A stretch of 64,000 bases of DNA from the NCBI GenBank assembly GCA_023265625.1, contig JAHFST010000015.1, positions 16,732 through 80,731 on the forward strand, given 5' to 3'. Positions 41,256-51,382 of this stretch are shown here, one piece after another (within the stretch, counting starts at the first letter, position 1; every line of letters starts with the position of its first letter). Under the pieces are notes generated by a model. The model ran no database searches, was not told the DNA's origin, and saw nothing but the letters and a program-made list of their open reading frames with translations. This DNA comes from Deltaproteobacteria bacterium (GTDB lineage Bacteria; UBA10199; JACPAL01; JAHFST01). A program made the translations under genes and the position numbers.

Positions 41256-44200
41256 TGTAAATCTCATTTTTCAAGCTTATCTTGCTGAGAATGCCGACCG
41301 GCATCCTCTTAATTTTGAACCGCTCCTTTCACAACATCCAAATCTGCGAGAATCACTCGAGAAGAAGATCAAGGCTTACGAGAAAGTTATCGGTGTCTTG
41401 GGAGACCCGCCTGTTGAAGCCACTCACTCATCCATGGTGGGACGAGAAATAGGAGGATGCAAGATTCTCCAAGTTCTTGGTCAGGGCGGTATGGGTGTCG
41501 TCTATCTTGGACGGCAGGAGAAGCTTGGTCGTGATGTTGTTTTCAAGGTCCTGCGTCCATTCGCTATTGAAAATGAGGCATTGAAGGAGCGTTTCCTTCG
41601 GGAGAGCAGGACCATCGGCCGGCTAAATCACAAGAATATTGTTCCCGTTTACGATGTTGGAGAGGATAACGGCTCCTTCTTCATAATAATGAAGCATCTC
41701 GCAGGCCTTCCTTTAAGCTTTCTTATCCAGAAACTTTCCGGGATTGAACGAGCAGCACTCAAGATGACTGATATTTCTGCCGCTCTTGGCGGAAAGATAC
41801 TGAACCAATTCAAAACTCCGACAGAATTTTTCTGCGCACTGATCATCCAGGTAGCGGAAGCGGTGCAATACGCTCATGACAATGGTGTTATCCACCGAGA
41901 CATCAAGCCTTCCAATATCATCATCGAACCAGACGGAAATCCCATCTTACTCGACTTCGGGTTGAGTCATGACGAGATCGAGAAAAACCTGACTCTCTCG
42001 GGGGAATTCCTTGGGACGCCGATTTATTCAGCACCTGAGCTTTTCAACAAGGGGGCCATTGAAAATAATCGTCTGCTCGACGTGTATTCACTCGGCGTCA
42101 CTCTGTATGAAATGATGACGGGTGGCTTGCCGTACGAAGGCGACAGCATTTATGAAATTTATTCGAACATTAAGAACAAGGAGCCTGCCCGGCCAAAGTC
42201 CAAATGGAAAGGGATTCCCAGGGATCTTGAAACTGTCATCAGCACGGCTATCTCAAAGGTGTCGGCGTTCCGATATCAAAGTGTCTCCAATTTACGAGAG
42301 GATCTTGATCATTTTTTGCAGTACCAGCCGATCACGGCGACATCTCCATCGGCCATTCTACGACTTGTTTATTTCGCCCGAAGGAAGAAGAAGTGGATTG
42401 CATCAGCAGGCATCGGGCTTGTCATCGCCGGGCTGTCGATTGGAGGGTATTATTATCGGCAATACCGATTGACAGATACTCTTCAAATTAGTGTCAAAGC
42501 CCTGCTTCGTGACGGGAAGATCGATCAGGCGATCACGACACTGCGAGAGGCCACCTCATACATATCAATCAAGACGGATACCCTTTGGTCCCTCCTGGGA
42601 GGACTTCAAGGGGCAACCGGCGACTATGATGAAGCTATTAAAAGTTACTCAAAGGCTCTGAGCGTTGCTGATAAGCCTGAATACTACAGAGCATTAGGCA
42701 TGTTTCATCTTTATGCTGATGACTTGTCTTCTGCAGAATCAATCTACATGAAGGGCATTGTCAAAGCGCCAAAGAATGGTGGTTTGCTAACGGGACTATC
42801 TTTTCTTCATATCCTAAAGGGTAAATATGATCTGGCTACGACATATGCCAAAAGAGCATATAGTCAGAGGAATGATCCCGGCCCCATTGATCAGGAAACT
42901 GCAAAGATACTGAAGTTTTATTCCCCGCCGGAAGCTCTTTTATCGACGCTTTTTATGAAGCTTGGGTATCCACACCTTGCTGAAAAGTATATTCGTAGTG
43001 GTCTTCAGGAAAAGCCATTTAATCCATATCTCTTGAAAATGTTGAGTGGTCTCCCTGTTAAGCGATCGGATCAGACGTCGATTGAGTCAAAATTGTTGCA
43101 AATAGGCCAAGATGAACTCCATATTTCGGGAGCTTCCATTCGACTTGCATTGCCTTTAGGTTGGTTGCGTATGCTGGCGGTTCAGCAGGCTTTTGGTGAA
43201 GAAGTTCTTGCCAGTTTTCATGGGCCGACAGTCACACCAGAGGACAATCTCCTGCCTCCCATGATCCTCATTGCCCGCATCAAGAAGGAGTCCAATATAC
43301 TTGACCAGTCCAAGTATTTTAATGGCAAGATCATTCGACGATTTCAGGCAACCACTTTCAAGTATGATACCGAAACAATTACCAATCACTCATTTAAGAA
43401 ATATGTACTGACGAGCGATATTGGAATGCCAGGCAACAAGATGCTGAAAGAGAAAATGCTGGTGTGCGAGGTTGCTGGCGATCTTTACCTGATTACTGCT
43501 TTTGCGCTCAAAGATACTTTCGAACATTATGCGGCGGATATCGCATCAATGATGAATAGCGTTCAATTTGATGAGGAGAACAAATTCTCATGGAAGGATT
43601 ATCGATTACCAGATGGCAACTTTAAGATCTCCCTGCCTGTCTCCCCAATCTATTACCAGTGGCATGATCCGCCTCAGTCTTCGTTCATAACCGATTCCAC
43701 TTCATTTCGTCAGGCGCAGTTTTCAGCGATCTATTTCCCTAATCTGATTTCGGCAGACATGGACAAAGTTAGAAAAACAACCTTGAAAGAGCTGTCTCAT
43801 GTGGGGGTTGTCATATCTGACAAGATTCTGACCGTGAATGGAATGAATGGCTTGGAAGTTCAATTCACTATGGGGACCGACGTGGTATGGCGACGCATAA
43901 TCATCATTCCTCCAGGTGGTATTATGATTACGATTGCTCAGCCAGCAGATACGTTTGATAGCGGGCTTGTTCAGCGATTCTTTGATTCATTCGCGCTCTC
44001 CACGTCTAACAAATCAGCATTAACGAAAATGACAGATTTCATTCCGGTTCTGCCAGTGATTGATCGAGATCAGTCACTGGCCAATAATGGTGATGTCACT
44101 GCACAAACCGAAATAATCAAATCGCTCAGTGCATCTGCTAATGACGGCAACAGGATTGCGATGTTGCGTCTAGGCCAGATTTACGAAGATGGGGTTCCGG

Positions 44201-45108
44201 GAACTCCTACCGATTGGAAGATAGCAGACGAGTGGTATGGGAAGGCGTTTCAATTGAGTGAGGATCGGAATAGCTCTGAGACGGAAATAGCCGCCGAAAT
44301 GAAGGTTGCGGATTCGATGATGCTTGCCGAACAGGGAAATGCTGAAGTTCAGAACAACCTTGGCTCGATGTATTATCACGGCAAAGGGGTTCCTAAGGAC
44401 TTAGCAAAGGCCGTCGAGTGGTACCAGAAGGCGGCAGCGCAGGGAAATGCCGACGCTCAGAGGAATCTTGGCTCAATGTATAATCACGGCAAGGGAGTTC
44501 CCAAGGACTTAGCAAAGGCTGTCGAGTTGTACCAGAAGGCGGCGGCCCAAGGTAATTCCCATGGGCAGAACAACCTTGCCCTGATGTACCTTAATGGCGA
44601 GGGAGTTCCCAGGGACTTGGCAAAGGCTGTCGAGTTGTACCAGAAGGCGGCGGCCCAAGGAAATGTTGCTGCACAGTTCAGTCTTGGCTGGACGTATGCT
44701 AACGGAGGCGAAGGGGTTCCAAAGGATGAAGCCATGGCTGCCGAGTGGTACCAAAAGGCAGCGGTACAGGGAGACGCCGATAGCCAGGTCAAGCTTGGCT
44801 GGATGTATGCTAAAGGCGATGGTGTTCCTAAAGACGCTACTAAGGCTGCTGAGTGGTTTCAAAAAGCAGCGGTGCACGGAAATGCGGAGGGCCAAGGTAG
44901 TCTGGCCCCATTGTATTATCACGGTAACGGGGTTTCGAAAGATAAGGTCTTAGCCTATGCATGGATTGTTCTGTACCTTTCAAATAATGGCGACCCTAAA
45001 TTAGGAGAGGTACGTGATTCACTCGAAAAGGAATTAACAGCGTCAGAACTAGCTGAGGCAAAGGCTTTATCATCCAACTGGAAAATTGGAGAGGTGTTAA
45101 CGCGATGA
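41248..45108 (+). CDS. Transmembrane Ser/Thr protein kinase with TPR and SEL1 repeats
   Basis: A 1286-aa protein. Kinase domain ~65-365: glycine loop 'LGQGGMGVVYLG', Lys100, 'IHRDIKPSN' (Asp218), 'DFGLS', 'SAPELF'. One TM helix at ~384-404. TPR-like helices ~415-560, an unknown middle region, then about six SEL1 repeats (~1030-1240, 'YYHGKGVPKDLAKAVEWYQKAA' type). Cytoplasmic kinase and extracytoplasmic repeats imply sensing across the membrane. It overlaps the sigma-factor gene by 8 bp. It is more AT-rich than the first 35 kb of the window. Confidence 0.93.
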   Translation: MDDVNLIFQAYLAENADRHPLNFEPLLSQHPNLRESLEKKIKAYEKVIGVLGDPPVEATHSSMVGREIGGCKILQVLGQGGMGVVYLGRQEKLGRDVVFKVLRPFAIENEALKERFLRESRTIGRLNHKNIVPVYDVGEDNGSFFIIMKHLAGLPLSFLIQKLSGIERAALKMTDISAALGGKILNQFKTPTEFFCALIIQVAEAVQYAHDNGVIHRDIKPSNIIIEPDGNPILLDFGLSHDEIEKNLTLSGEFLGTPIYSAPELFNKGAIENNRLLDVYSLGVTLYEMMTGGLPYEGDSIYEIYSNIKNKEPARPKSKWKGIPRDLETVISTAISKVSAFRYQSVSNLREDLDHFLQYQPITATSPSAILRLVYFARRKKKWIASAGIGLVIAGLSIGGYYYRQYRLTDTLQISVKALLRDGKIDQAITTLREATSYISIKTDTLWSLLGGLQGATGDYDEAIKSYSKALSVADKPEYYRALGMFHLYADDLSSAESIYMKGIVKAPKNGGLLTGLSFLHILKGKYDLATTYAKRAYSQRNDPGPIDQETAKILKFYSPPEALLSTLFMKLGYPHLAEKYIRSGLQEKPFNPYLLKMLSGLPVKRSDQTSIESKLLQIGQDELHISGASIRLALPLGWLRMLAVQQAFGEEVLASFHGPTVTPEDNLLPPMILIARIKKESNILDQSKYFNGKIIRRFQATTFKYDTETITNHSFKKYVLTSDIGMPGNKMLKEKMLVCEVAGDLYLITAFALKDTFEHYAADIASMMNSVQFDEENKFSWKDYRLPDGNFKISLPVSPIYYQWHDPPQSSFITDSTSFRQAQFSAIYFPNLISADMDKVRKTTLKELSHVGVVISDKILTVNGMNGLEVQFTMGTDVVWRRIIIIPPGGIMITIAQPADTFDSGLVQRFFDSFALSTSNKSALTKMTDFIPVLPVIDRDQSLANNGDVTAQTEIIKSLSASANDGNRIAMLRLGQIYEDGVPGTPTDWKIADEWYGKAFQLSEDRNSSETEIAAEMKVADSMMLAEQGNAEVQNNLGSMYYHGKGVPKDLAKAVEWYQKAAAQGNADAQRNLGSMYNHGKGVPKDLAKAVELYQKAAAQGNSHGQNNLALMYLNGEGVPRDLAKAVELYQKAAAQGNVAAQFSLGWTYANGGEGVPKDEAMAAEWYQKAAVQGDADSQVKLGWMYAKGDGVPKDATKAAEWFQKAAVHGNAEGQGSLAPLYYHGNGVSKDKVLAYAWIVLYLSNNGDPKLGEVRDSLEKELTASELAEAKALSSNWKIGEVLTR

Positions 45109-45120
45109 AAATTGAAAATT

Positions 45121-45194
45121 GGGGTCAAATCTTGACATTGGTTATGTTGTTGATAAACGTTTTAATAAGTTGACCAATGTTAAGATTTGACCCC
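45121..45194. repeat. 22-bp inverted repeat (GGGGTCAAATC type)
   Basis: Arms 45121-45142 and 45173-45194 are complementary with one G/T mismatch. They share the GGGGTCAA start with the 24692 hairpin. It lies right after the kinase stop, so it may also act as a terminator-like structure. Confidence 0.8.
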
Positions 45195-45238
45195 TGGTTT
45201 ATTGCAACGACAATTTTAGCTGGAGCGAAGGGTATGCT

Positions 45239-45802
45239 ATGTCTTTTTCAGAAAAAACAAAATTAGAGGTGAGGCAAAAGGCAGCATTTCAATGCTGTCG
45301 CTGTCATGAAATCGGAATCGATGTTCATCACATTATTCCCGAAGCAGATAATGGCCCCAATGAATTCGATAATGCAGCTCCCCTTTGTCAAAATTGTCAT
45401 GACCGATTTGGCGCGAATCCGGAAAAAAGAAAGGAAATACGCCAAATGCGAGATTGGTGGTATGAGGTAGTTAAGGAAAAATATTACGGAGATCCACCGG
45501 CGTTTCAGAAGTTGAATGATTTATTGCTAAGGATTCAGGATACACAACAAAATCAGACAACTGCGATGAAGGATGTGAAGGCGGAAATTTTTTCAAGGTT
45601 GGAAGAAATTAAGATTAACTTGGGTAAAGATAAGAATTCTACACCGAGTCAGATACGACACATCGCAAGCGAATTTATCAGTGCAACGCGATTGGCAAGT
45701 GGCATCCACGCAAATTTTTTATGTCAGAAGTGTGGAACTACAATTGGGTTGCTAATTGGTTCAAATAATTGTCCAACCTGCGGGGCGTTACTTGATCCAT
45801 GA
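45239..45802 (+). CDS. HNH endonuclease with C-terminal zinc ribbon
   Basis: A 187-aa protein. Residues ~12-65 are an HNH domain ('CCRCHEIGIDVHHIIPEADNG', 'NAAPLCQNCHDRFG' in two parts). A coiled-coil-like middle follows, then a zinc ribbon ('FLCQKCGTTIG', 'NNCPTCGALL'). Probably a DNA-cutting enzyme; lone HNH genes of this form occur in defence and mobile regions. About 255 bp without a gene follow. Confidence 0.8.
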   Translation: MSFSEKTKLEVRQKAAFQCCRCHEIGIDVHHIIPEADNGPNEFDNAAPLCQNCHDRFGANPEKRKEIRQMRDWWYEVVKEKYYGDPPAFQKLNDLLLRIQDTQQNQTTAMKDVKAEIFSRLEEIKINLGKDKNSTPSQIRHIASEFISATRLASGIHANFLCQKCGTTIGLLIGSNNCPTCGALLDP

Positions 45803-46059
45803 GTTGATCTGCTTAATATTTTTAAATTGATTGTGCTCCTCCCTGATATTTTCAGGTACAGTATACATTCGTCGTATCCTTGGTCCTAGTCCCAGCCCCA
45901 CGTAGCATTGATCAAATCTGACATCCGCGTTATGTCGCACTACTCTTCGAGCAAATGATTTAAGCAGGGTTTAAATATTTTCTTCCACTCCTTTACCTTT
46001 TTTCCCTTCCACTATCTGCTTAATCTGAAACACGGTCGACAATTTCTCATAGTTATAAG

Positions 46060-46493
46060 GTGTTCAAAATTATCGATGGTGACACATTCGATGCTACCGA
46101 TGGCAATATTAAGTTCCATATTCGGATCGCTGGCATGGATGCTCCTGAGAAGGGCTCTCCTTTTAGCAAGATGGCAACCGTTGAACTAAGCAAGCGTATT
46201 GAAGGAAAGAGCGTCAAAATCACATCCGTAGGCACCAAGATGGACAGATACAATCGGGTGCTCGGTCAGGTCATGGTTGACGAACGTGATGTGGGGATTG
46301 AATTGATCGAACTGGGACTAGCTACCTATTACCGACCAGGCTGTGTCGATTACCCCATGAACAAGAAGTCCTATAATATGATCCGCATTCCTATGTTACT
46401 GCCGAGGGCAAGGCTCGGTCAAAAAATCTTCGGCTCTGGTCGGATGCGAATACGCTGTTGCCGTGTGTAGTGAGAAGGGGTTCCGGGCATTGA
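46060..46493 (+). pseudogene. Decayed thermonuclease (SNase) gene
   Basis: 'FKIIDGDTFDATDG', 'RIAGMDAPEK' and 'MDRYNRVLGQVMV' match the intact secreted SNase at 53370-53900. There is no signal peptide or proper start (only GTG 46060). After 'NKKSYN' (about 46375) an extra base breaks the frame. Shifting it restores 'YDPHSYVTAEGKARSKNLRLWS' (split: YDPHSYVTAEGKARS / KNLRLWS) and LLPC, parallel to the paralogue, ending at 46493. So it is 5'-truncated and frameshifted. Confidence 0.75.
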
Positions 46494-46618
46494 AGTTGGC
46501 TGCTAAGAGTTGGTCGACGGGAAATTTCTGGATTTTGGCTTTGATTTTAAATACGTTCCTCAAGTGGCTGGCACCGCTATTCGGATAACAAGAGCTGAAA
46601 CAACAAAGGGACACTAAA

Positions 46619-47527
46619 ATGAAACAATCCAGTCTGCTGATGGTCGCCTTAATAGCTTATGTAGGTTGGGCGGGATGTACACGGGAGGCACCGCCCCCTC
46701 ATGGGGACACTATGTCAGGGATAACGGTTTCATCTGACAATAAACCGACACACACCGCTAATGACTCTGAAACCAAGAATGCAGCAGCATATAACAACCG
46801 TGGACTCGCTAAAGACACCCTTGGTGATTATCAGGGTGCCATAGCTGACTTCACCAAGTCTATTGAGTTAGATCCGAAGGATTCGACATATTATTACAAT
46901 CGTGGGTTCACCGAGAATAATCTTGGCGATCATCAGAGGGCTATGTTGGACTTGAACAAATCACTTGTGTTAGATCCGAAGTTGGCGCCAGCATATGTCA
47001 ATCGTGGGTTTGCTAAAGAACGCCTTGGTGATTATCACGGTGCCATATCTGATTGCAATAAAGCCATTGAGCTAAATCCGAAGTTGGCTGAAGCATATTA
47101 CAACCGTGGACTCGCTAAAGACACCCTTGGTGATTATCAGGGTGCCATATCTGACTACAATAAGGCCATTGAACTAGAACCAAAGCATGTGAAATCTTAT
47201 TACAATCGTGGACTCGCTAAACATACCCTGAAGGATTATCAAGGGGCTATGTCAGACTTCAACAAGACCATCGAGTTAGATCCGAAGTATGCAAAGGCAT
47301 ATATCAGTCGTGGGGTCATTAGGGCAAGAAGTGGTGATTATCAAGGTGCCATATCAGAATTCAATAAGGCCATTGAGCTAGATCCGAAGGATGCGACGGC
47401 ATACTACAATCGCGGGGCCGATAAGGCAAACCTTGGCGATATGAGTGGTGCTTGTCAAGATCTCAGTGCGGCAGGTAAGCTTGGAGACCCGGATGCTTAT
47501 TCCAGTATGAAAAAAGTTTGTAAATAG
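46619..47527 (+). CDS. TPR-repeat lipoprotein
   Basis: A 302-aa protein. Lipobox GWAGC, a ~40-residue linker, then six to seven TPR units of the form 'YNRGLAKDTLGDYQGAI.DYNKAIELDPK' (34-residue period). Very similar repeat units suggest recent internal duplication. It probably acts as a periplasmic or outer-membrane scaffold. Confidence 0.88.
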   Translation: MKQSSLLMVALIAYVGWAGCTREAPPPHGDTMSGITVSSDNKPTHTANDSETKNAAAYNNRGLAKDTLGDYQGAIADFTKSIELDPKDSTYYYNRGFTENNLGDHQRAMLDLNKSLVLDPKLAPAYVNRGFAKERLGDYHGAISDCNKAIELNPKLAEAYYNRGLAKDTLGDYQGAISDYNKAIELEPKHVKSYYNRGLAKHTLKDYQGAMSDFNKTIELDPKYAKAYISRGVIRARSGDYQGAISEFNKAIELDPKDATAYYNRGADKANLGDMSGACQDLSAAGKLGDPDAYSSMKKVCK

Positions 47528-47732
47528 AAACAGCTGGTGGTCAAGGAAGCGGTTCCGAACATATTCGGTTGCAGGATTTTGAATTCACTTCGCCCACCCA
47601 CCTAAGTGCTATACCGTATAACGATTCGCTGTAGTTGCCGAGTGGTGTGGTTGGATCATTTAGATTAAGGTGTCTGTAAAATGCCGATGGTGACTGATGC
47701 CTAGGCAGAGATGACCTCCTTAGTGGGACCCC

Positions 47733-48650
47733 ATGAATGATACAGGCCAATTCAATATAATGTCGTCCATCATCGATGCCGGCTTTAACGTTCTTCGAAA
47801 CACCGACGATCTACGAGATCGACCCGCAGTGCTGTTTCACTTTACGGACATGACCAGTATGCTCAGTATCGCACAGAGTCGGTGCATTTGGGCTTCGCTC
47901 GCTACGAATCTGAACGATACGACAGAAATTCAGTACGGTCTGGATCTGGTTCGTGCGTTTTTTAGAGATGGAACTCTCGCTGTGCCACAAATCTTTCTGG
48001 ATCATGTGGAGTACTATCTCGCCCCGGAAAACTCACCTCAAAGAGCGGCACTCACTTGGCGTGCTTATGTGTCGTCGTTCTGTGCACGGGCTGACAGGCC
48101 TCTCCATTGGCTACGCTACGGTTGCCGCGGAACTGGCGTGGCACTCGGCTTCGACTCTAGCCTGATGGTGCGCCCCGGATTTAATCTCATTCGGGTCATC
48201 TATGATCCCGAAAATCAACGCAGGTTCGTTGCATCTCTTGTCAGCACGATTGCGGAGAAGTTTGAACGGGCGTGTCCTGGGGCAGTGGCGGACGAAACAC
48301 ACAGGGACTTCCGATCGGTGGCGCACCTTACTGCCCAATTAATATGGGTTGCGTCACCAAGACTGAAATTGCCATCCCTCGCAGGCGAAGAGGAATGGCG
48401 ACTCTTCACTCATGAACTCGAGTGTGAGGGTATTGATCTATCGCGTGCACATGGGAATGTTCCGCTTCCTACATTGAGTCGCACCTCTGGCACTCGGCAA
48501 ATTCCATACAAGCCTTGTGTTTATGACCAACTTCCAGTCAGGAATATAGTTTTTGGCACGGCATGTACGACAACGCCGGAGGTCTTGGTACTTAGGGAGA
48601 TGTTTCCCCATGCACGCGTTTCTCGATCATCGGTCCCTGCCGGACCGTGA
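47733..48650 (+). CDS. DUF2971 family protein
   Basis: A 305-aa protein. 'VLFHFTDMTSMLSIAQSRCIWAS', 'TNLNDTTEIQYGL', 'SSFCARADRPLHWLRYG' and 'GVALGFDSSL' (short landmarks) match DUF2971, a family of unknown function often in defence or mobile regions and related to ART-like folds. The start is ATG 47733; ATG 47760 is possible. Confidence 0.78.
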   Translation: MNDTGQFNIMSSIIDAGFNVLRNTDDLRDRPAVLFHFTDMTSMLSIAQSRCIWASLATNLNDTTEIQYGLDLVRAFFRDGTLAVPQIFLDHVEYYLAPENSPQRAALTWRAYVSSFCARADRPLHWLRYGCRGTGVALGFDSSLMVRPGFNLIRVIYDPENQRRFVASLVSTIAEKFERACPGAVADETHRDFRSVAHLTAQLIWVASPRLKLPSLAGEEEWRLFTHELECEGIDLSRAHGNVPLPTLSRTSGTRQIPYKPCVYDQLPVRNIVFGTACTTTPEVLVLREMFPHARVSRSSVPAGP

Positions 48651-48824
48651 GCGAAATGGTTGTGCACCCCGTTCCAATCGGACAGACAGAAGTTAATAGG
48701 CTACTATAGTAAACTATGCGCGCCTGTGCATTGCGGTGCCGTTTTGCCGTGATCGTGCAGGTAGAAATATCTTGAAATTCTCTACTGACCATTCAAATAA
48801 GTGTATGTTCGAATTAATAAGTAA

Positions 48825-48850
48825 GGGGTCAAGGCCTTACTATATTCAGG
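48825..48850 (+). repeat. Single arm of the GGGGTCAAG repeat
   Basis: GGGGTCAAGGCCTTAC...CAGG matches the left arm of the 24692 hairpin with few changes, but no complementary arm follows. A solo or decayed REP copy. Confidence 0.7.
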
Positions 48851-48931
48851 TTACAACACCTCGCCGATCATTTGAACCCGAGTAATCGAGACCTCCCACT
48901 ACCCATCCCACCCACCCTCCGAGATCCCCTC

Positions 48932-48977
48932 GGCCCGCGCTGTTTTTGATGCGGGGGGTGTGGCGGAAGCGCGGGCC
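48932..48977. repeat. Hairpin next to R2 with the same loop signature
   Basis: Arms GGCCCGCGCT (48932-48941) and AGCGCGGGCC (48968-48977) enclose a 26-nt loop which, read on the minus strand in R orientation, contains CACCCCCCGCATC. This is a third variant of the loop found in cassettes A and B, again at the distal side of an R repeat. Confidence 0.65.
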
Positions 48978-48994
48978 TTATGAGGCCGAGCGGC

Positions 48995-49335
48995 GAGGCG
49001 TCGTGATGGTCGAGTGGGACGAGCAAGAAGGATGATCCGCCTCAGGCGGCGCAGCCTGCTTGCGGCGCACCCGGAGACCTCGGGGCTGCAAAAGGCGTGA
49101 CGGCTGATAAGCCGGCGCGGCTTTTGCCGACTCAGACGGCCACCCAAGCGACGTTAGCCCGAAACTACCATCAGCGCAGCTCAAGCCACGTTACGTTGAA
49201 ACTGCGGCGGTTACGTCCGGGAGTCGGTTGGATTGGGTCGTCGGTGTTGCAGTTAGCCCGCCAGAGCCCAGTTGCGCCGGCTCGCTATAGAAACTGTTGT
49301 GGAAGAAAGTTCGAATTTCTTTCCATAGGGCACCC
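48995..49335 (-). repeat. R2: 341-bp repeat, inverted relative to R1
   Basis: Full-length reverse complement of R1 (36661-37001). The 48651-49582 region has no gene; it holds the solo REP arm, a hairpin, R2 and two small hairpins before the recombinase. Confidence 0.92.
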
Positions 49336-49444
49336 CAATTTTGCAAATCGCCCCGGGAGGCCAGGAGGGCCCAGGGGAAAGTGTAGTCAAAATGCAGTGT
49401 TTTGGCCGCCAGCCGAAAGTTCCAAAGGTCCCTTCGGGATGGTT

Positions 49445-49482
49445 AAGGTCCCTACGGGACCTTTGCTCCGCCTTTGGCGGAG
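49445..49482. repeat. Two adjacent hairpins upstream of the recombinase
   Basis: AAGGTCCC-TAC-GGGACCTT (49445-49463) and CTCCGCC-TTT-GGCGGAG (49466-49482) stand back to back about 100 bp before the recombinase start. They may terminate incoming transcription or mark a recombination site. Confidence 0.6.
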
Positions 49483-49582
49483 GAGCCGATCCCATGGTCT
49501 CCGAGGGGATGCTAAATTTTAGCTAATAATAACCCTGGACGGGCCGCCAAGGTCTGGCACTATTCCCGAAAAAGGAGATCCC

Positions 49583-50965
49583 ATGGCGCCCCAATTTTTT
49601 CTCTACGCCCGAAAATCGACCGATGCGGAAGACCGGCAAGTTTTGTCCATCGAGGCGCAGCTTGCCGAGATTCGGCTTTATGCGGAGCGGGAGCGGCTTC
49701 TGATCAAGAGGGAATTTGTCGAGTCGATGACCGCGAAACAACCCGGCCGCCCCATTTTTAACGACATGATCGCGCGGTTGGAGAGGGGAGAGGCGGATGG
49801 GATCGTCACTTGGCACCCGGATCGGCTCGCGCGCAACTCCATTGACGGCGGCCGAGTCGTTTACCTCTTGGACATCGGTCACATCAAATTCCTCAAGTGT
49901 CCCACCTTTTGGTTCGAGAACACGCCGCAGGGAAAATTCATGCTCAACATCGCCTTCGGGCAGTCCAAATATTTTATCGACAACCTCTCCGAGAATGTCA
50001 AACGGGGGATCCGCCAAAAATTGCGCCGCGGGGAATGGCCCTCCTTTTCACCCATCGGGTATGTGGCGGATCCAAAAAGTCGCCAATTGATTGTCGATCC
50101 CGTGAAGGGGCCGGGGGTCCGCAAACTCTTCGAAGCCCACGCCTCTGGAAAGCACACCTTGAAGGATCTCCAACAATTGTCCGCCCCATGGGGCTTGGTG
50201 AGTCGCAAAGGGCGGCCCCTCCCGGTGAGTTTGGTCCAGCATATCCTGAACAACACGTTTTATTACGGCCTCATGCGGTTCAAGGGGGAGCTGTACCCGG
50301 GCATCCATGAGCCGCTCATCTCCAAGGATCTCTTCGAGCGGGTCCAGGAGATGCTGGTCCGAAAGGGGCGCCCGCACAAATATCGCAAGCATGATTTTCC
50401 GCTCCTGGGTTTGGCACAATGTGCCACCTGCGGTTGCTCCGTGACGGCAGAGCGACAGAAGGGGCATCACTACTATCGTTGCACCAAGAAACGGGGAGAG
50501 TGTCCCGAACCTTATGTCCGGGAAGAAGTTTTGGCCGATCAGATCCGTGCCGGGATCGACCGGGTCGCGCTGCCGTCAGACATGTTTCAAAAATTGTTGG
50601 CGGCGTGGGCCCAAGAGCGGACCGAGGTGAACCAACCGATTGCCCGATTGAAAACGGAATTGGCCGAGCGGTTGCCGGCGCTTCAGGGGAAACTCGACCG
50701 TCTCCTGGACGCCCGCCTCGATGGTCTGATCGAGAAGTCGGAGTATCAGTCCAAAAAGGAGGCCCTGCTCAAGGAGAAGATCGTTTTGGAGGAAAAATTG
50801 CGGCAGTGGGAGCGGGGGGCAATCGGTTGGCTCGAACCGTGTCGGGAATTCCTGGAAGCGGCTCACGGGGCCCGTCAGCGGGCGGCGAGTGAAAATTTAG
50901 CATCCCGGCGGGATTTCCTCCCCCTTTGGGACACAGTTCGAACTCATTTCCAGCAATTGCTATAG
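49583..50965 (+). CDS. Large serine recombinase
   Basis: A 460-aa site-specific recombinase. The catalytic Ser12 lies in 'LYARKSTDAEDRQVLS', and the resolvase core continues with 'GIVTWHPDRLARNS'. Then come the Recombinase domain ('HILNNTFYYGLMRFKG'), a zinc beta-ribbon ('LAQCATCGCSVTAE', 'HYYRCTKKRGECPEP') and a C-terminal coiled coil. AAAGGAG precedes the ATG. It is flanked by R2 (inverted) and R3, which suggests it mobilises or inverts this region. Confidence 0.92.
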   Translation: MAPQFFLYARKSTDAEDRQVLSIEAQLAEIRLYAERERLLIKREFVESMTAKQPGRPIFNDMIARLERGEADGIVTWHPDRLARNSIDGGRVVYLLDIGHIKFLKCPTFWFENTPQGKFMLNIAFGQSKYFIDNLSENVKRGIRQKLRRGEWPSFSPIGYVADPKSRQLIVDPVKGPGVRKLFEAHASGKHTLKDLQQLSAPWGLVSRKGRPLPVSLVQHILNNTFYYGLMRFKGELYPGIHEPLISKDLFERVQEMLVRKGRPHKYRKHDFPLLGLAQCATCGCSVTAERQKGHHYYRCTKKRGECPEPYVREEVLADQIRAGIDRVALPSDMFQKLLAAWAQERTEVNQPIARLKTELAERLPALQGKLDRLLDARLDGLIEKSEYQSKKEALLKEKIVLEEKLRQWERGAIGWLEPCREFLEAAHGARQRAASENLASRRDFLPLWDTVRTHFQQLL

Positions 50966-51027
50966 AAGACGTAGCGGAAGTTGGCCAGAGAAATTTCCTG
51001 AGTGAATGAAAAAATCTCCGGAATGAA

Positions 51028-51271
51028 TTCTATAGCGAGCCGGCGCAACTGGGCTTGGGCGGGACGATGACAACGTCGACGAGCCAATCCACCGACGCCC
51101 CAACCGAGCCCCGGACTTAACGGCTGCAGTTCCAACGTAACGTAACTTGGGTGGCGCTGATGTGTCGCTTCAGGCTAACGTGGCTTGGGTGGCTGTCTGA
51201 GTCGGCAAAAGCCGCGCCGTCCTACCGGCCGTCACGCCTTTTGCACCCCCGTGGTCTCCGGATGCGCCGCA
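51028..51271 (+). repeat. R3: diverged R repeat before cassette B
   Basis: Begins TTCTATAGCGAGCCGGCGC, follows R1 through 'GAGTCGGCAAAAGCCGCGCC' and 'CGTCACGCCTTTTGCA', and fades after 'GGATGCGCCGCAA'. By eye it is roughly three quarters identical to R1 and in the same orientation. It starts 62 bp after the recombinase stop. Confidence 0.8.
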
Positions 51272-51382
51272 ACCCGCGCGCCCCTGCTTCGCTAAAGCTA
51301 CGCAGGGTCACGCGGCTTGCCACGTCCGCCTCCGGCGGGGGCCTTCCCGACGACTCAACGACAAACAGCCGAGGTCTCCATG

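Noticed and set aside
44484..44922. Minus-strand frames with repeated sequence opposite the kinase C-terminus
   Set aside because: They mirror the SEL1 repeats of the kinase gene and have no independent support.
46790..47500. CRISPR-like regular repeats
   Set aside because: The periodicity is about 102 bp and in frame; these are the TPR codons of the lipoprotein gene.
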